From Oscillibacter faecalis_A (lineage in GTDB: Bacteria; Bacillota; Clostridia; Oscillospirales; Oscillospiraceae), in NCBI RefSeq assembly GCF_029218125.1, contig NZ_JARFXX010000005.1:62001-126000 (forward strand): a DNA stretch of 64,000 nucleotides. Reading direction: 5' to 3'. Of the stretch, positions 28,728 to 37,235 are shown in pieces. The notes beneath the pieces are model-generated. The model had not been told where the DNA came from. It searched no databases and saw only the letters and a program-made list of their open reading frames with translations. A program made the translations under genes and the position numbers. The stretch's first letter is position 1. Each line of letters starts with the position of its first letter.

Positions 28728-28881
28728 TATGCACGGCGGCGGCAAAGCCTTGCGGCGGGGAATGGGATATGATAAGATGTCAGGAGATCAGAATTTGCAG
28801 ATTTGTTATATGGGAAATGTATTTTTACATTTGGGCGGGAAAACAAATTGAATGCAGTAAGCGAATAGGGAGGGAGTAAGC

Positions 28882-29025
28882 GTGGGGAGCATAATTGCGG
28901 CTGCGATACATAGCTTTGTTGGAAGTTTTTTTCTCTATTTTGTAATCATCCCTGTGAGCATAATATTTTTGGGGTATTTGGTTTATATTGTAGTAGAGTT
29001 AATAAAGGAAATAAAAAAGAAATAG
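28882..29025 (+). CDS. Small single-pass membrane protein (47 aa)
   Basis: GTG start, 7 nt after GGGAGGG. The product begins MGSIIAAAIHSFVGSFFLYF and ends ELIKEIKKK. One long hydrophobic helix covers residues about 11-40, followed by a Lys-rich cytosolic tail. Higher AT than its neighbours. A terminator follows at 29093. The family is not recognised; candidates are a small stress or toxin-like membrane peptide, which is only a guess. Confidence 0.6.
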   Translation: MGSIIAAAIHSFVGSFFLYFVIIPVSIIFLGYLVYIVVELIKEIKKK

Positions 29026-29092
29026 AAAAAGATTTAGAATCAACAATATCCGGCTTGTTAGTGGAATTACGGTCAATATAGAAATCGAATAT

Positions 29093-29130
29093 GCGGCAGC
29101 GGAGCTTTTAACTCCGCTGCCGTGCTTTTT
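29093..29130 (+). terminator. Terminator after the small membrane protein gene
   Basis: GCGGCAGCGGAG-N7-CTCCGCTGCCGT followed by GC and T6. Confidence 0.85.
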
Positions 29131-29185
29131 TGCAGCTTCAATCAGAAATTTGAAATAATATTTCCGGGAGGCTTTCACTCTGCGT

Positions 29186-29818
29186 TCAGGCGTCCTTGGG
29201 GAAGACCTTGATGAGCAGCAGGGAACCCTCCTTCACGGAGACCGCGGCGGTCTGCCCCGGCAGCACCTCATTACTGGTGCCGTACTGGTACTCGCTGGTG
29301 ATCTCCGCGTCCCGGAGCGGATATTTGCAGCCGGTCTCCGTGACGCCCCGGGCCGTACCGGTGATGTTCACCAGAGAGTAGTAGGGGAAGCTGTCGGGAA
29401 TTTCCGCTGGCTCCGCGCCCACCATCCGCATTTCGGAAAAATCGTCCACCAGCACGGCGGATTTGCCAGCGTTTTGCAGCATGACCAGCAGATAGATATT
29501 CACCAGTGTGTGGTCCATGCGCCCGCCGGAAACGCCCACCAGCAAAAAATCCTCAAAGCCCCGGCGCAGCGCCTCCTTCACGGCGAACACCGTGTCGGTA
29601 TCGTCCTTTACCGTAGGCAGGACAATGGTCTCCGCCGTGCTTTCGGGCCTCGGGTGGGAGTCAAAGTCCCCGACAATGAGGTCGGGATGGGCGCATAGCC
29701 GCTCCTGATGGTAAAGCCCGCTGTCGCAGTAAATACAGAAATCCTCCGGGCGAAGATAGCTCCGCACCCGGTCATAATTGTGAATATCGGCGCCGCCGAT
29801 GATGACGCAGCGTTTCAT
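29186..29818 (-). CDS. Thiamine pyrophosphokinase
   Basis: 210 aa from ATG at 29818 (MKRCVIIGGADIHNYDRVRS). Family motifs: CIYCDSGLYHQERLCAHPDL, IVGDFDSHPRP, VKDDTDTVFAVKEALRRGF and GVSGGRMDHTLVNIYLL. The C-terminal beta domain includes SLVNITGTARGVTETGCKYP. It converts thiamine to thiamine diphosphate. Monocistronic and divergent from arcA. Confidence 0.95.
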   Translation of the reverse strand: MKRCVIIGGADIHNYDRVRSYLRPEDFCIYCDSGLYHQERLCAHPDLIVGDFDSHPRPESTAETIVLPTVKDDTDTVFAVKEALRRGFEDFLLVGVSGGRMDHTLVNIYLLVMLQNAGKSAVLVDDFSEMRMVGAEPAEIPDSFPYYSLVNITGTARGVTETGCKYPLRDAEITSEYQYGTSNEVLPGQTAAVSVKEGSLLLIKVFPKDA

Positions 29819-29945
29819 AAGACCACATCCTTCCAATTTCCTATCATACCGCGCTTTTTCCGCCATCGCAACATTTTTATATCGGAACGCATGAAATCGG
29901 AAAAAGCAGAAATCCTAATGGCGTATTGCGAAAAGGAGTGATGGT

Positions 29946-31169
29946 ATGGAAACAGGAATCCATAATACCTCGGAGATCGGGCGGCTGCGGAAGGTCCTGC
30001 TGCACCGGCCTGGACAGGAATTGGAAAATCTCATGCCGGAGTATCTGGAGCGGCTGCTGTTTGACGATATTCCCTATCTCAAGGAGGCGCAGGCGGAACA
30101 CGACGCCTTCGCCCAATGCCTGCGGGACGCGGGGGTGGAGGTGGTGTACCTCACGGACCTTGTGGTGGAGTCCCTCACCGGGCCGGAGGTGCGGCAGGCG
30201 CTTTTGACGCAGTTTTTAGACGAGGCGGGAGTGAAGGAACAGGGAGAGCGGGAGGCGGTGGAGGCATATCTCTCCGAGCTGGATGACCGGACCATGGTCT
30301 CCGCCATGATGGCCGGCGTCCGCCGCAGCGACCTGCGGCGACTGGGCGGAAGGCTCAGCGACCATCTCTCCGGGTTGGGGGAGGACTATCCCTTTGCCGT
30401 GGACCCCATGCCGAACCTCTATTTTACAAGAGACCCCTTTGCCACCATCGGCACCGGCGTGTCCATTCACAAAATGCATACCGTGACCCGAAACCGGGAA
30501 ACGCTGTTCGGCCGCTTTATCTTTGAGCATAATCCGGCGTATGAGAACGCGCCCCGGTGGTATGACCGCAGCGCGGAGTCCTCATTGGAGGGCGGCGACA
30601 TCCTTGTGCTGTCTCCGGAGGTGCTGGCGGTGGGCATTTCCCAGCGGACGGAGGGAGATTCCATTGACCAGCTTGCCCGGACGGTGCTCTCCCGGAGCAA
30701 AACGTTCAAAAGGGTGCTGGCCTTCAATATTCCCAAGAGCCGCTCGTTCATGCACCTTGACACGGTGTTCACCATGGTGGATAGGGACAAATTTACTGTG
30801 CACCCCAATATTTTAAGCGACATTACCGTGTTCGTCATGGAGCTGGACGGGGACGGGCAGATGAAAATCCGGCAGGAAAGCGGGCGGCTGGAGGATATTT
30901 TAAAGGAGCATCTGGGCCTGAGCCAAGTGACGCTGATTCCCTGTGGGCAGGGGCACACCATCGACGCCGCCCGGGAGCAGTGGAGCGATGGCAGCAACAC
31001 GCTGGCCATCGCCCCCGGCGAGGTGGTGGTTTACACCCGGAACTATGTGACAAACCGGTCGCTGGAGGAGGCGGGAATCCGCATCCACGCCATTCCCAGC
31101 GCGGAGCTGAGCCGGGGCCGGGGCGGACCTCGGTGCATGAGTATGCCGCTTGTCCGCGATGACCCGTAA
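29946..31169 (+). CDS. arcA: Arginine deiminase
   Basis: 407 aa, full length. Catalytic residues lie in PNLYFTRDPFATIG, the EGGDILVLSPEVLAVGISQR block, FMHLDTVFTMVDRDKF (His) and the nucleophile near the end, GGPRCMSMPL (Cys). It hydrolyses arginine to citrulline and ammonia, the first step of the ADI pathway for ATP and acid resistance. It is followed by arcB and a YfcC-type carrier; arcC (carbamate kinase) is not in this cluster. Confidence 0.98.
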   Translation: METGIHNTSEIGRLRKVLLHRPGQELENLMPEYLERLLFDDIPYLKEAQAEHDAFAQCLRDAGVEVVYLTDLVVESLTGPEVRQALLTQFLDEAGVKEQGEREAVEAYLSELDDRTMVSAMMAGVRRSDLRRLGGRLSDHLSGLGEDYPFAVDPMPNLYFTRDPFATIGTGVSIHKMHTVTRNRETLFGRFIFEHNPAYENAPRWYDRSAESSLEGGDILVLSPEVLAVGISQRTEGDSIDQLARTVLSRSKTFKRVLAFNIPKSRSFMHLDTVFTMVDRDKFTVHPNILSDITVFVMELDGDGQMKIRQESGRLEDILKEHLGLSQVTLIPCGQGHTIDAAREQWSDGSNTLAIAPGEVVVYTRNYVTNRSLEEAGIRIHAIPSAELSRGRGGPRCMSMPLVRDDP

Positions 31170-31237
31170 ATAGGCGGCGGGCCGCGCTTTTGCGGTCGAT
31201 CAAAAATTAAAATTCTCAAATAAAAGGAGAGATGACC

Positions 31238-32236
31238 ATGGCAGTGAATTTAAAGGGCCGGAGCTTTCTGACGCTGGCGGATTTTACCCCCGGCGAGCTG
31301 CGCTATCTGCTGGACCTCGGCCACGATCTGAAAGCCAAGCGGCGTGCGGGCATCTGCGAGCCCACCATGAAGGGCAAGCACATCGTGCTGCTGTTTGAAA
31401 AGACGTCCACCCGCACCCGCTGCTCCTTTGAGGTGGCGGCCACGCAGGAGGGCGCCCATGTGACGTATCTGGACGCAAATTCCTCCCAGATGGGGAAAAA
31501 GGAGTCGCTGGAGGATTCTGCCAAGGTGCTGGGACGGTTCTTTGACGGCATCGAGTACCGGGGCTATGAGCAGTCCGTTGTGGAGGACCTTGCGAAATGG
31601 TCCGGCGTACCGGTGTGGAACGGTTTGACGGACGCCGACCACCCCACACAGATTTTGGCCGATCTCATGACCATTGAGGAGCACTGCAAAAAGCCTCTGA
31701 ACAAGATCAAGGTGGTGTTTCCCGGTGATGTGCGGAACAATATGTGCTATGCATGGATGATGGGCGCCGCCAAGCTGGGGATGCACTTTGTCGCCATGGG
31801 ACCGGAGGAGCTGGCAAAGCAGATGGACAAGGACGTGGTGAATTCCACGTTTGCCGAGGCCCGGGAAAATGGCGGCCTCATTGAGATCACCGATAACAAG
31901 GCGGACCTGAAGGGTGCGGACGTTATTTACGGCGATGTGTGGGCCTCTATGGGCGAGGAGGCGCAGATTCCCGAGCGGGTGCGGCTGCTGAGCCCCTTCC
32001 GGGTGACGGAGGAGACATTGAAGGCCACGGAAAATCCCGATGTGCTGTACCTGCACTGCCTGCCCTCGTTCCACGATTTTGAAACGAAGATGGCAAAGGA
32101 GTGGCATGACAAGGGCGTGGACATCCGGGAGGTCACGGACGAGGTGTTCCGCTCCCGCCACAGCGCTGTCTTTGACGAGGCGGAAAACCGGATGCACTCC
32201 ATTAAGGCCATTATGGTGGCCACCATCGGGAAATAA
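31238..32236 (+). CDS. arcB: Ornithine carbamoyltransferase
   Basis: 332 aa from ATG at 31238 after AGGAGAG; a start 6 nt earlier lies too close. FEKTSTRTRCSFEVAATQEG is the carbamoyl-phosphate loop (STRTR), DHPTQILADLMTIEEH the second site, VLYLHCLPSFHD the ornithine Cys site and EVFRSRHSAVFDEAENR the SMG-loop region. In this context it runs catabolically: citrulline plus phosphate gives ornithine and carbamoyl phosphate. Confidence 0.97.
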   Translation: MAVNLKGRSFLTLADFTPGELRYLLDLGHDLKAKRRAGICEPTMKGKHIVLLFEKTSTRTRCSFEVAATQEGAHVTYLDANSSQMGKKESLEDSAKVLGRFFDGIEYRGYEQSVVEDLAKWSGVPVWNGLTDADHPTQILADLMTIEEHCKKPLNKIKVVFPGDVRNNMCYAWMMGAAKLGMHFVAMGPEELAKQMDKDVVNSTFAEARENGGLIEITDNKADLKGADVIYGDVWASMGEEAQIPERVRLLSPFRVTEETLKATENPDVLYLHCLPSFHDFETKMAKEWHDKGVDIREVTDEVFRSRHSAVFDEAENRMHSIKAIMVATIGK

Positions 32237-32292
32237 GCCCGCTCCGGCGGGCGGAGAAACGGGGGATTCCTCTGGAACAGCGCAAGCTCCGT

Positions 32293-33657
32293 ATGCCAAC
32301 GGCATACACGATTTTGTTCTGCCTCATCATTTTTGTGGCCGTGACCACATGGTTTATCCCGGCGGGCAGCTATGACTATGCCGATGGGGTACCGGTCTCC
32401 GGCAGCTATCACACTGTTGACCCGGCGCCTCAAGGCGCAGGCGCGGTGCTGAAGGCCGCGTTCAACGGGTTTTATAACGCCGTGGACGTCTGCGTATTCA
32501 TTTTGATGGTGGGCGGCTTTTTAGGCGTGGTGATGAAGACCGGGGCCATTGACGCCGGGGTCAGCAACCTCATTGCCCGGCTTCAGGGGCGGGAAAACCG
32601 GCTCATTACGATTTTGATGCTGTTTTTCGGCTTGGGCGGCACCACCTACGGAATGTGGGAGGAGACCATGGCGTTTTTCCCGCTGCTGCTGCCGGTGTTC
32701 CTTGCAGCGGGGTATGACGCCGTGGTGGGCGTGGCGGTGGTGCTGCTGGGGGCCGGAGCGGGGGTCATCGCCTCCACGGTGAACCCCTTTGCCACCGGCA
32801 TTGCCGCCGGGTTTGCCGGGGTGACGCTGGGAGACGGGCTTCTCTGGCGGGTGCTTCAATTCATTGTGTTCGAGGGCATTGCCATCTGGTATGTTTCCGC
32901 CTACGCCGCAAGGATAAAGCGGGACTCCAGCCGCTCCGTGGTTGGAATCGGCGCCGGGCGGCTCCACGCCGATGTCGGCACGGTCACGCCCCTGACACGG
33001 CGGCACATCGCCGTTTTGATCGTGTTTGCCGCCACGTTCCTCATCATGGTCTATGGCGTGATTCCCTTTGATGAGATGGGACTGTCGCTGCCGGTGCTGG
33101 GATGGTGGTTCCCGGAGCTGTCCGCCCTGTTTTTAGTGGCGGGCATTGTGGTGGGCCTCATGGACCGGCTGGGAGAGGTGGAGCTGGCGGAGACCTTTGT
33201 TTCCGGCTGCACCGACCTTTTGGGCGTGGCGTTCATCATCGGCATCAGCCGGGGCATCACAGTGCTGATGAACGATGGGCGCATTACCGACACCATTCTC
33301 CACTGGGGAGAAGCGGCCCTCTCCGGGCTGGGCGCGGTACCCTTTGTGCTGCTGGTGTATCTCATTTACCTGCCGCTGTCCGTGTTCATCCCTTCGTCCT
33401 CGGGCCTTGCGACCCTTTCCGTGCCGGTGGTGGCGCCGCTGGGGCAGTTTGCCGGTGTCACCGGGGACGCAGTGGTCACGGCGTTCCAGTCCGCCTGCGG
33501 CCTTGTCAATCTGGTGACGCCCACTGCCGCCGTAGTCATGGGTGCGCTGGCGCTGGGGCGGATTCCTTATGAGAAGTGGCTGAAATTTGTGTGGAAGCCG
33601 GCGGCGGCCTTTTTGCTGCTGACGATGCTTATTTTAGTAGCCGCTGTGATTCTCTAA
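32293..33657 (+). CDS. YfcC/ArcD-like membrane carrier
   Basis: 454 aa as read from ATG at 32293, 10-12 membrane helices. MPTAYTILFCLIIFVAVTTW followed by FIPAGSYD is the YfcC-family opening; in relatives several basic residues precede it, and codons LEQRKLR lie upstream in frame, so a non-ATG start a few codons earlier is possible. GGTTYGMWEETMAFFPLLLP and FIPSSSGLATLSVPVVAPLG are conserved. In this context it probably exchanges arginine for ornithine, or imports arginine or citrulline. Confidence 0.9.
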   Translation: MPTAYTILFCLIIFVAVTTWFIPAGSYDYADGVPVSGSYHTVDPAPQGAGAVLKAAFNGFYNAVDVCVFILMVGGFLGVVMKTGAIDAGVSNLIARLQGRENRLITILMLFFGLGGTTYGMWEETMAFFPLLLPVFLAAGYDAVVGVAVVLLGAGAGVIASTVNPFATGIAAGFAGVTLGDGLLWRVLQFIVFEGIAIWYVSAYAARIKRDSSRSVVGIGAGRLHADVGTVTPLTRRHIAVLIVFAATFLIMVYGVIPFDEMGLSLPVLGWWFPELSALFLVAGIVVGLMDRLGEVELAETFVSGCTDLLGVAFIIGISRGITVLMNDGRITDTILHWGEAALSGLGAVPFVLLVYLIYLPLSVFIPSSSGLATLSVPVVAPLGQFAGVTGDAVVTAFQSACGLVNLVTPTAAVVMGALALGRIPYEKWLKFVWKPAAAFLLLTMLILVAAVIL

Positions 33658-33747
33658 TAGTTATGCCGGGGCCATCAGGCCCCGGCGCTTACATATTCCG
33701 CCGGAACCGCGCATAGATATGGAGAAAAACGGTCACGGAGGGATGCT

Positions 33748-34704
33748 ATGAATCTGCGGAGCATAGCGCCGGTTTTGCTGCTGTGCCTGCTGCTGGCAGG
33801 CTGCGGCGCGGCAGAGCGCGAAGAAGAAACAGGCGCGCTGGAGAGCGCGGCGGGGCTGACAGAAAATCAGGAGGATTTTTTGACGGTGGATGGCGAGGCC
33901 GTTCCGGCGTGGCGCTATCTCTACTGGCTGGCGATGGACTGCCGGAGACTGGAGGAACAGTACGCGGCGGCGGACGAGCCGCTGGACTGGGACGCGGCCT
34001 TATCGGAGGGAGAGACCCCGGCGGGGGTGGCAAAGGCAGCCGCATTGGAGGATATGGTGCTCTGCGCTGTAACGGAGCGCTGGGGTACACAGTTCGGCTG
34101 CGCCCTGACGCCGGAGGAGCGGGCGGCGCTGACGCCGTGGGACAGCCCATGGCTCACCGAGGCGCAGGGGACGGTGCTGGCGGAGACTGCGGCGCTGTAC
34201 GGAAAATTGTATGAGTTGTGCAAAACGCCGGGGAGTCCCCTGTATCCGGCGGCGGGGGAGCTGGAGGCATTTGAGGCGGCGGGAGATTTTTTAGAGGCGG
34301 AGCGGCTGCTCGTTCCGTTTTCCGGGGACAGGGACGCGGACCGCAGCCACGCGGCGGAGCTGTTTTCCGAAATCAACAGTGCGGCGGACCCGGCCGCCGC
34401 CTTTGAGACGCTGATGACAGACTGCGGCGGCACAATGACCGAGGCGGACTGGACGCCATCGCTCCGGGACGCGGCGCTGGCGCTGGAGCCGGGACAGGTC
34501 TCCGGTATTTTGGAGGGCGCGGCGGGCTATCTCATTCTGCGGCGGCTGACGACCGATGAAGAAACGTTGCGTTCGGCGCATTTTGACAGCCTCTTGCGGG
34601 CGGCTGCGGCAGACTGCGTTGTTCAGGTGAACGATGCATACGAGGCGCTTCAGCCGGGAAAATTCATGGCCGCGCTGGGCCGGAACGGCGGGGAAGTAGA
34701 GTGA
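33748..34704 (+). CDS. Lipoprotein resembling PrsA/SurA-type peptidyl-prolyl isomerases
   Basis: 318 aa. The lipobox is LLLCLLLAGCGA. The middle is helical; the C-terminal part (FSEINSAADPAAAFETLM, LRDAALALEPGQVSGILEGA, AGYLILRRL) matches the shape of a parvulin (PpiC) domain. The central catalytic residues are not clear, so it may be a chaperone only. GGAGGG sits upstream. It acts outside the membrane if the assignment is right. Confidence 0.75.
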   Translation: MNLRSIAPVLLLCLLLAGCGAAEREEETGALESAAGLTENQEDFLTVDGEAVPAWRYLYWLAMDCRRLEEQYAAADEPLDWDAALSEGETPAGVAKAAALEDMVLCAVTERWGTQFGCALTPEERAALTPWDSPWLTEAQGTVLAETAALYGKLYELCKTPGSPLYPAAGELEAFEAAGDFLEAERLLVPFSGDRDADRSHAAELFSEINSAADPAAAFETLMTDCGGTMTEADWTPSLRDAALALEPGQVSGILEGAAGYLILRRLTTDEETLRSAHFDSLLRAAAADCVVQVNDAYEALQPGKFMAALGRNGGEVE

Positions 34705-34747
34705 CATTGTTAAAATTTCGTCAATTTAGACGAAAGTACCAAGCGTT

Positions 34748-34765
34748 TTGTTAAGTATTTAACAA
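34748..34765. promoter_or_regulatory. Rex operator upstream of thiolase
   Basis: TTGTTAA-GTAT-TTAACAA, a perfect match to the Rex consensus (TTGTTAA-N4-TTAACAA). It lies 25 bp upstream of the thiolase -35 box. Rex senses NADH/NAD+ and is known to control thl in solvent-producing clostridia. Confidence 0.88.
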
Positions 34766-34790
34766 AATTTTGCGAAATGCCAGATTTTCA

Positions 34791-34819
34791 TTGACGCAAC
34801 CTCTGAAAACGCTTATAAT
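34791..34819 (+). promoter_or_regulatory. Sigma-A promoter of the thiolase gene
   Basis: TTGACG (34791-34796), 17-nt spacer, TATAAT (34814-34819). Nearly consensus, as expected for a highly expressed fermentation gene. Confidence 0.9.
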
Positions 34820-34940
34820 CCAAATTGTTCAGAGAGGACTGAGACGGTTCGTCAAAAAAATAACAAGCCGCCTCCGCTCAGAAAAAAAGGAAACCCGGCG
34901 GAGCCTTCCGCCTATAAAAAACACAAATTGGAGGATCACC

Positions 34941-36197
34941 ATGAAAGAACTTTATGTTGTGAACTGCTGCCGTACCGCCATCGGCTCCTTCGGCGGCTCC
35001 CTGAAGAACACCCCCGCTGTGGACATGGGCGCTATCGTGGTCAAGGAGGCCCTCAAGCGCGCTAACGTCGCTCCCGAGAACGTGGACGAGCTGATGTTCG
35101 GCTGCATCCTCACCGCCGGCCAGGGCCAGAACCCCGCCCGTCAGGTCTCTGTGAAGGCCGGTATCCCCTATTCTGTTCCCGCCTACACCGTTGGCATGGT
35201 CTGCGGCTCCGGCATGAAGTCCGTCATCGAGGGCGCCCGCTCCATTCTGGCCGGCGACTCCGACATCGTGGTCTGCGGCGGCACTGAGAACATGAGCGCC
35301 GCTCCCTACACCCTGCCCGATGAGCGCTGGGGCGCCCGTATGAGCGACAAGAAGGTCGTGGACGAGATGATCAAGGACGGCCTGTGGGACGCTTTCAACA
35401 ACTATCACATGGGTACCACCGCTGAGAACATCAATGATATCTGGGGCATCACCCGCCGCGAGCAGGACGAGTTTGCCGCAGCTTCTCAGCAGAAGGCCTG
35501 CGCTGCCCGCGACTCCGGCCGTTTCGATGACGAGATCGTTCCCGTCCCCGTGAAGGTCAAGAAGGAGATCGTGGAGTTCAAGCGCGATGAGTATCCCAAG
35601 GAGAACGTCACCGCCGACAGCATCGCAAAGCTCCGCGGCGCTTTCCCCGTGGGCCCCGAGTCCCCCAATCCTCAGGTTGTGAACACCTTTGAGCCCACCG
35701 GCATTCAGGACGCCGATGATAAGGGTACGCCCCGCGTGACCGCCGCCAACGCTTCCGGTATCAATGACGGTGCTGCCGCTATCGTGCTGGCCTCCGGCGA
35801 GGCTGTTGAGAAGTACGGCCTGAAGCCCATGGTCAAGCTGATCGGCTGGGGCCAGGGCGGTGTTGATCCCAAGATCATGGGCGTTGGCCCCGTGGTGGCT
35901 TCCCGCGCCGCTATGGCCAAGGCCGGTGTGAAGATCGAGGACATCGATCTGGTGGAGGCCAACGAGGCATTCGCCGCTCAGTCCATCGCTGTAGCCCGTG
36001 AGCTGCACTTCGACATGAGCAAGGTCAACGTCAACGGCGGTGCTATCGCTCTGGGCCATCCCGTCGGTGCTTCCGGTGCCCGTATCATCGTCACCCTCAT
36101 CCACGAGATGATGAAGCGTCCCGAGGCCAAGAAGGGTCTGGCTACCCTCTGCATCGGCGGCGGCATGGGTACCGCTGTTGTGGTGGAGAAGGTCTAA
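34941..36197 (+). CDS. Acetyl-CoA C-acetyltransferase (thiolase)
   Basis: 418 aa from ATG at 34941 after GGAGG. The nucleophile is Cys88 (GMVCGSGMKSV); the other catalytic motifs are VEANEAFAAQ, GGAIALGHPVGASGAR and LCIGGGMGTAVV. It is longer than the usual ~392 aa because of an insert of about 20-25 residues (GPESPNPQVVNTFEPTGIQD onward) before VTAANASGINDGAAAIV. It condenses two acetyl-CoA for butyrate-type fermentation. The codon use is very biased, a sign of high expression. Confidence 0.97.
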   Translation: MKELYVVNCCRTAIGSFGGSLKNTPAVDMGAIVVKEALKRANVAPENVDELMFGCILTAGQGQNPARQVSVKAGIPYSVPAYTVGMVCGSGMKSVIEGARSILAGDSDIVVCGGTENMSAAPYTLPDERWGARMSDKKVVDEMIKDGLWDAFNNYHMGTTAENINDIWGITRREQDEFAAASQQKACAARDSGRFDDEIVPVPVKVKKEIVEFKRDEYPKENVTADSIAKLRGAFPVGPESPNPQVVNTFEPTGIQDADDKGTPRVTAANASGINDGAAAIVLASGEAVEKYGLKPMVKLIGWGQGGVDPKIMGVGPVVASRAAMAKAGVKIEDIDLVEANEAFAAQSIAVARELHFDMSKVNVNGGAIALGHPVGASGARIIVTLIHEMMKRPEAKKGLATLCIGGGMGTAVVVEKV

Positions 36198-36612
36198 GAT
36201 AACAGTCAAATCGAAAGAAAACGAAAAAAGGACTGCGGCGAAAGCCGCAGTCCTTTTTTCGTTTATAGGGGAGAGCCTTTGCGGCGTTATCCCCGGTGGT
36301 CGCACCGTTGAACATTTTCACTACCATGGCCTTGAAGGTATTGACCACCGCGCCCTCGGTGATATATCGGGCTGTGCCCTTGACCTGATAGCCCTCAAGG
36401 CTTTGGGCGTCATATATAGAGACAGCGATTTTCCCATGATTGGCGGCGATGTTCTTCAGGGTTGTGTCCAGAAACACATCCCCCACCACCAGCTTGCCCT
36501 CCGGGGTCACGTCCTTGAAGGCGACGGGCACAACGTTGGGCTCACCGTCCATACAGGTAGCAAGGTCCCACAGTCCGCTTTTCAGCAGCTTTACGGCATT
36601 TTCATTCAGCAT
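36142..36612 (-). pseudogene. Pyridoxamine 5'-phosphate oxidase-like protein, C terminus replaced
   Basis: The start ATG at 36612 follows AGGAGGA. The first ~105 codons are a PNPOx/FMN-binding-like fold (MLNENAVKLLKSGLWDLATC, EPNVVPVAFKDVTPEGKLVV). After about residue 112 (GATTGDNAAKALPYKRKKDC) the frame simply runs through the thiolase terminator into antisense of the thiolase gene and stops at 36142. The native last ~20 residues are missing, so this is a 3'-truncated gene, possibly still folded. Confidence 0.7.
36224..36259. terminator. Thiolase terminator
   Basis: AAAAAAGGACTGCGGC-GAAA-GCCGCAGTCCTTTTTT, symmetric and strong. Confidence 0.95.
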
Positions 36613-36867
36613 GATGATTTCCTCCTTGTATTTCGGGCCGCGGGGCCCGTCTGCTGCGCTGATTATAAGCCGGATATGAGAGCGGGGAAAGATATGGGCC
36701 AATTTATGAGTCGCTCATAAATTACAGAGCGGCAGGGTGAGGGCGGCACTTTGCGGATAGGTATTCAATAAAAGCACAGAGGTGCACGGCTGTGAAAATT
36801 GCCGCTTTTTGGGTGGGCATACAAAATTGAGAAGAAAATGCGGAGCGGAATTTGGCGGAAACGTTGG

Positions 36868-36897
36868 TTGATTTTCTGCCGAAAGGTAGCGTATAAT
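36868..36897 (+). promoter_or_regulatory. Promoter of the T-box operon
   Basis: TTGATT (36868-36873), 18-nt spacer, TATAAT (36892-36897). Confidence 0.7.
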
Positions 36898-36904
36898 CAA
36901 CCCT

Positions 36905-37209
36905 ATCAAATAAATGGTTAAAACACTTCAAGATGCAGTGACGGGGTAAGTACCTCTCTTTCCCCCGCTTTTCAGAGAGTCCGGTTGGTGTAAAAGGACA
37001 GGCGGTTGAGAGCGAAGATGGCCTCTGAGCATCGGTGGTGAGTCCCAAGGGATAAGCTGCCGCCGGGTCCGCCCGTTACAGCGTTCTTCCGTTAATCGCC
37101 TGTTGGGCGCCGACGGAGCTGAGGCGATGGCTGAGAGGCCATCGTAAAACAAGGTGGTACCGCGAATCGTTCGCCCTTGTGCTTCTACGGAAGCACAAGG
37201 GCGTTTTTA
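36905..37209 (+). promoter_or_regulatory. T-box riboswitch (tRNA-sensing leader), probable Met specifier
   Basis: A ~300-nt leader with a long stem I (GGGGTAAGTACCTC ... GAGAGTCC, AGCGAAGATGGCCTCTGAGC), the T-box core AAGGTGGTACCGCG at 37151-37164 that pairs with the free tRNA end, and a terminator CGCCCTTGTGCTTC-TAC-GGAAGCACAAGGGCG plus T5 (37172-37209). In the specifier loop GAAGATGGCC, the register N-ATG-GCC matches the usual codon-purine-CC pattern and reads methionine; GAT (Asp) is the alternative. The downstream methyltransferase gene (mmuM) favours Met. Confidence 0.9.
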
Positions 37210-37235
37210 TTTTCCGTACCGAAAGGGAGAGAGCC

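Noticed and set aside
34878..36305. Long open frame opposite the thiolase gene
   Set aside because: Mirror of codon bias in thl; it crosses the Rex/terminator region and has no family match.
37015..37023. Asp (GAT) as T-box specifier
   Set aside because: The overlapping ATG fits the usual codon-plus-purine-CC register and the operon content; GAT is kept as the alternative.
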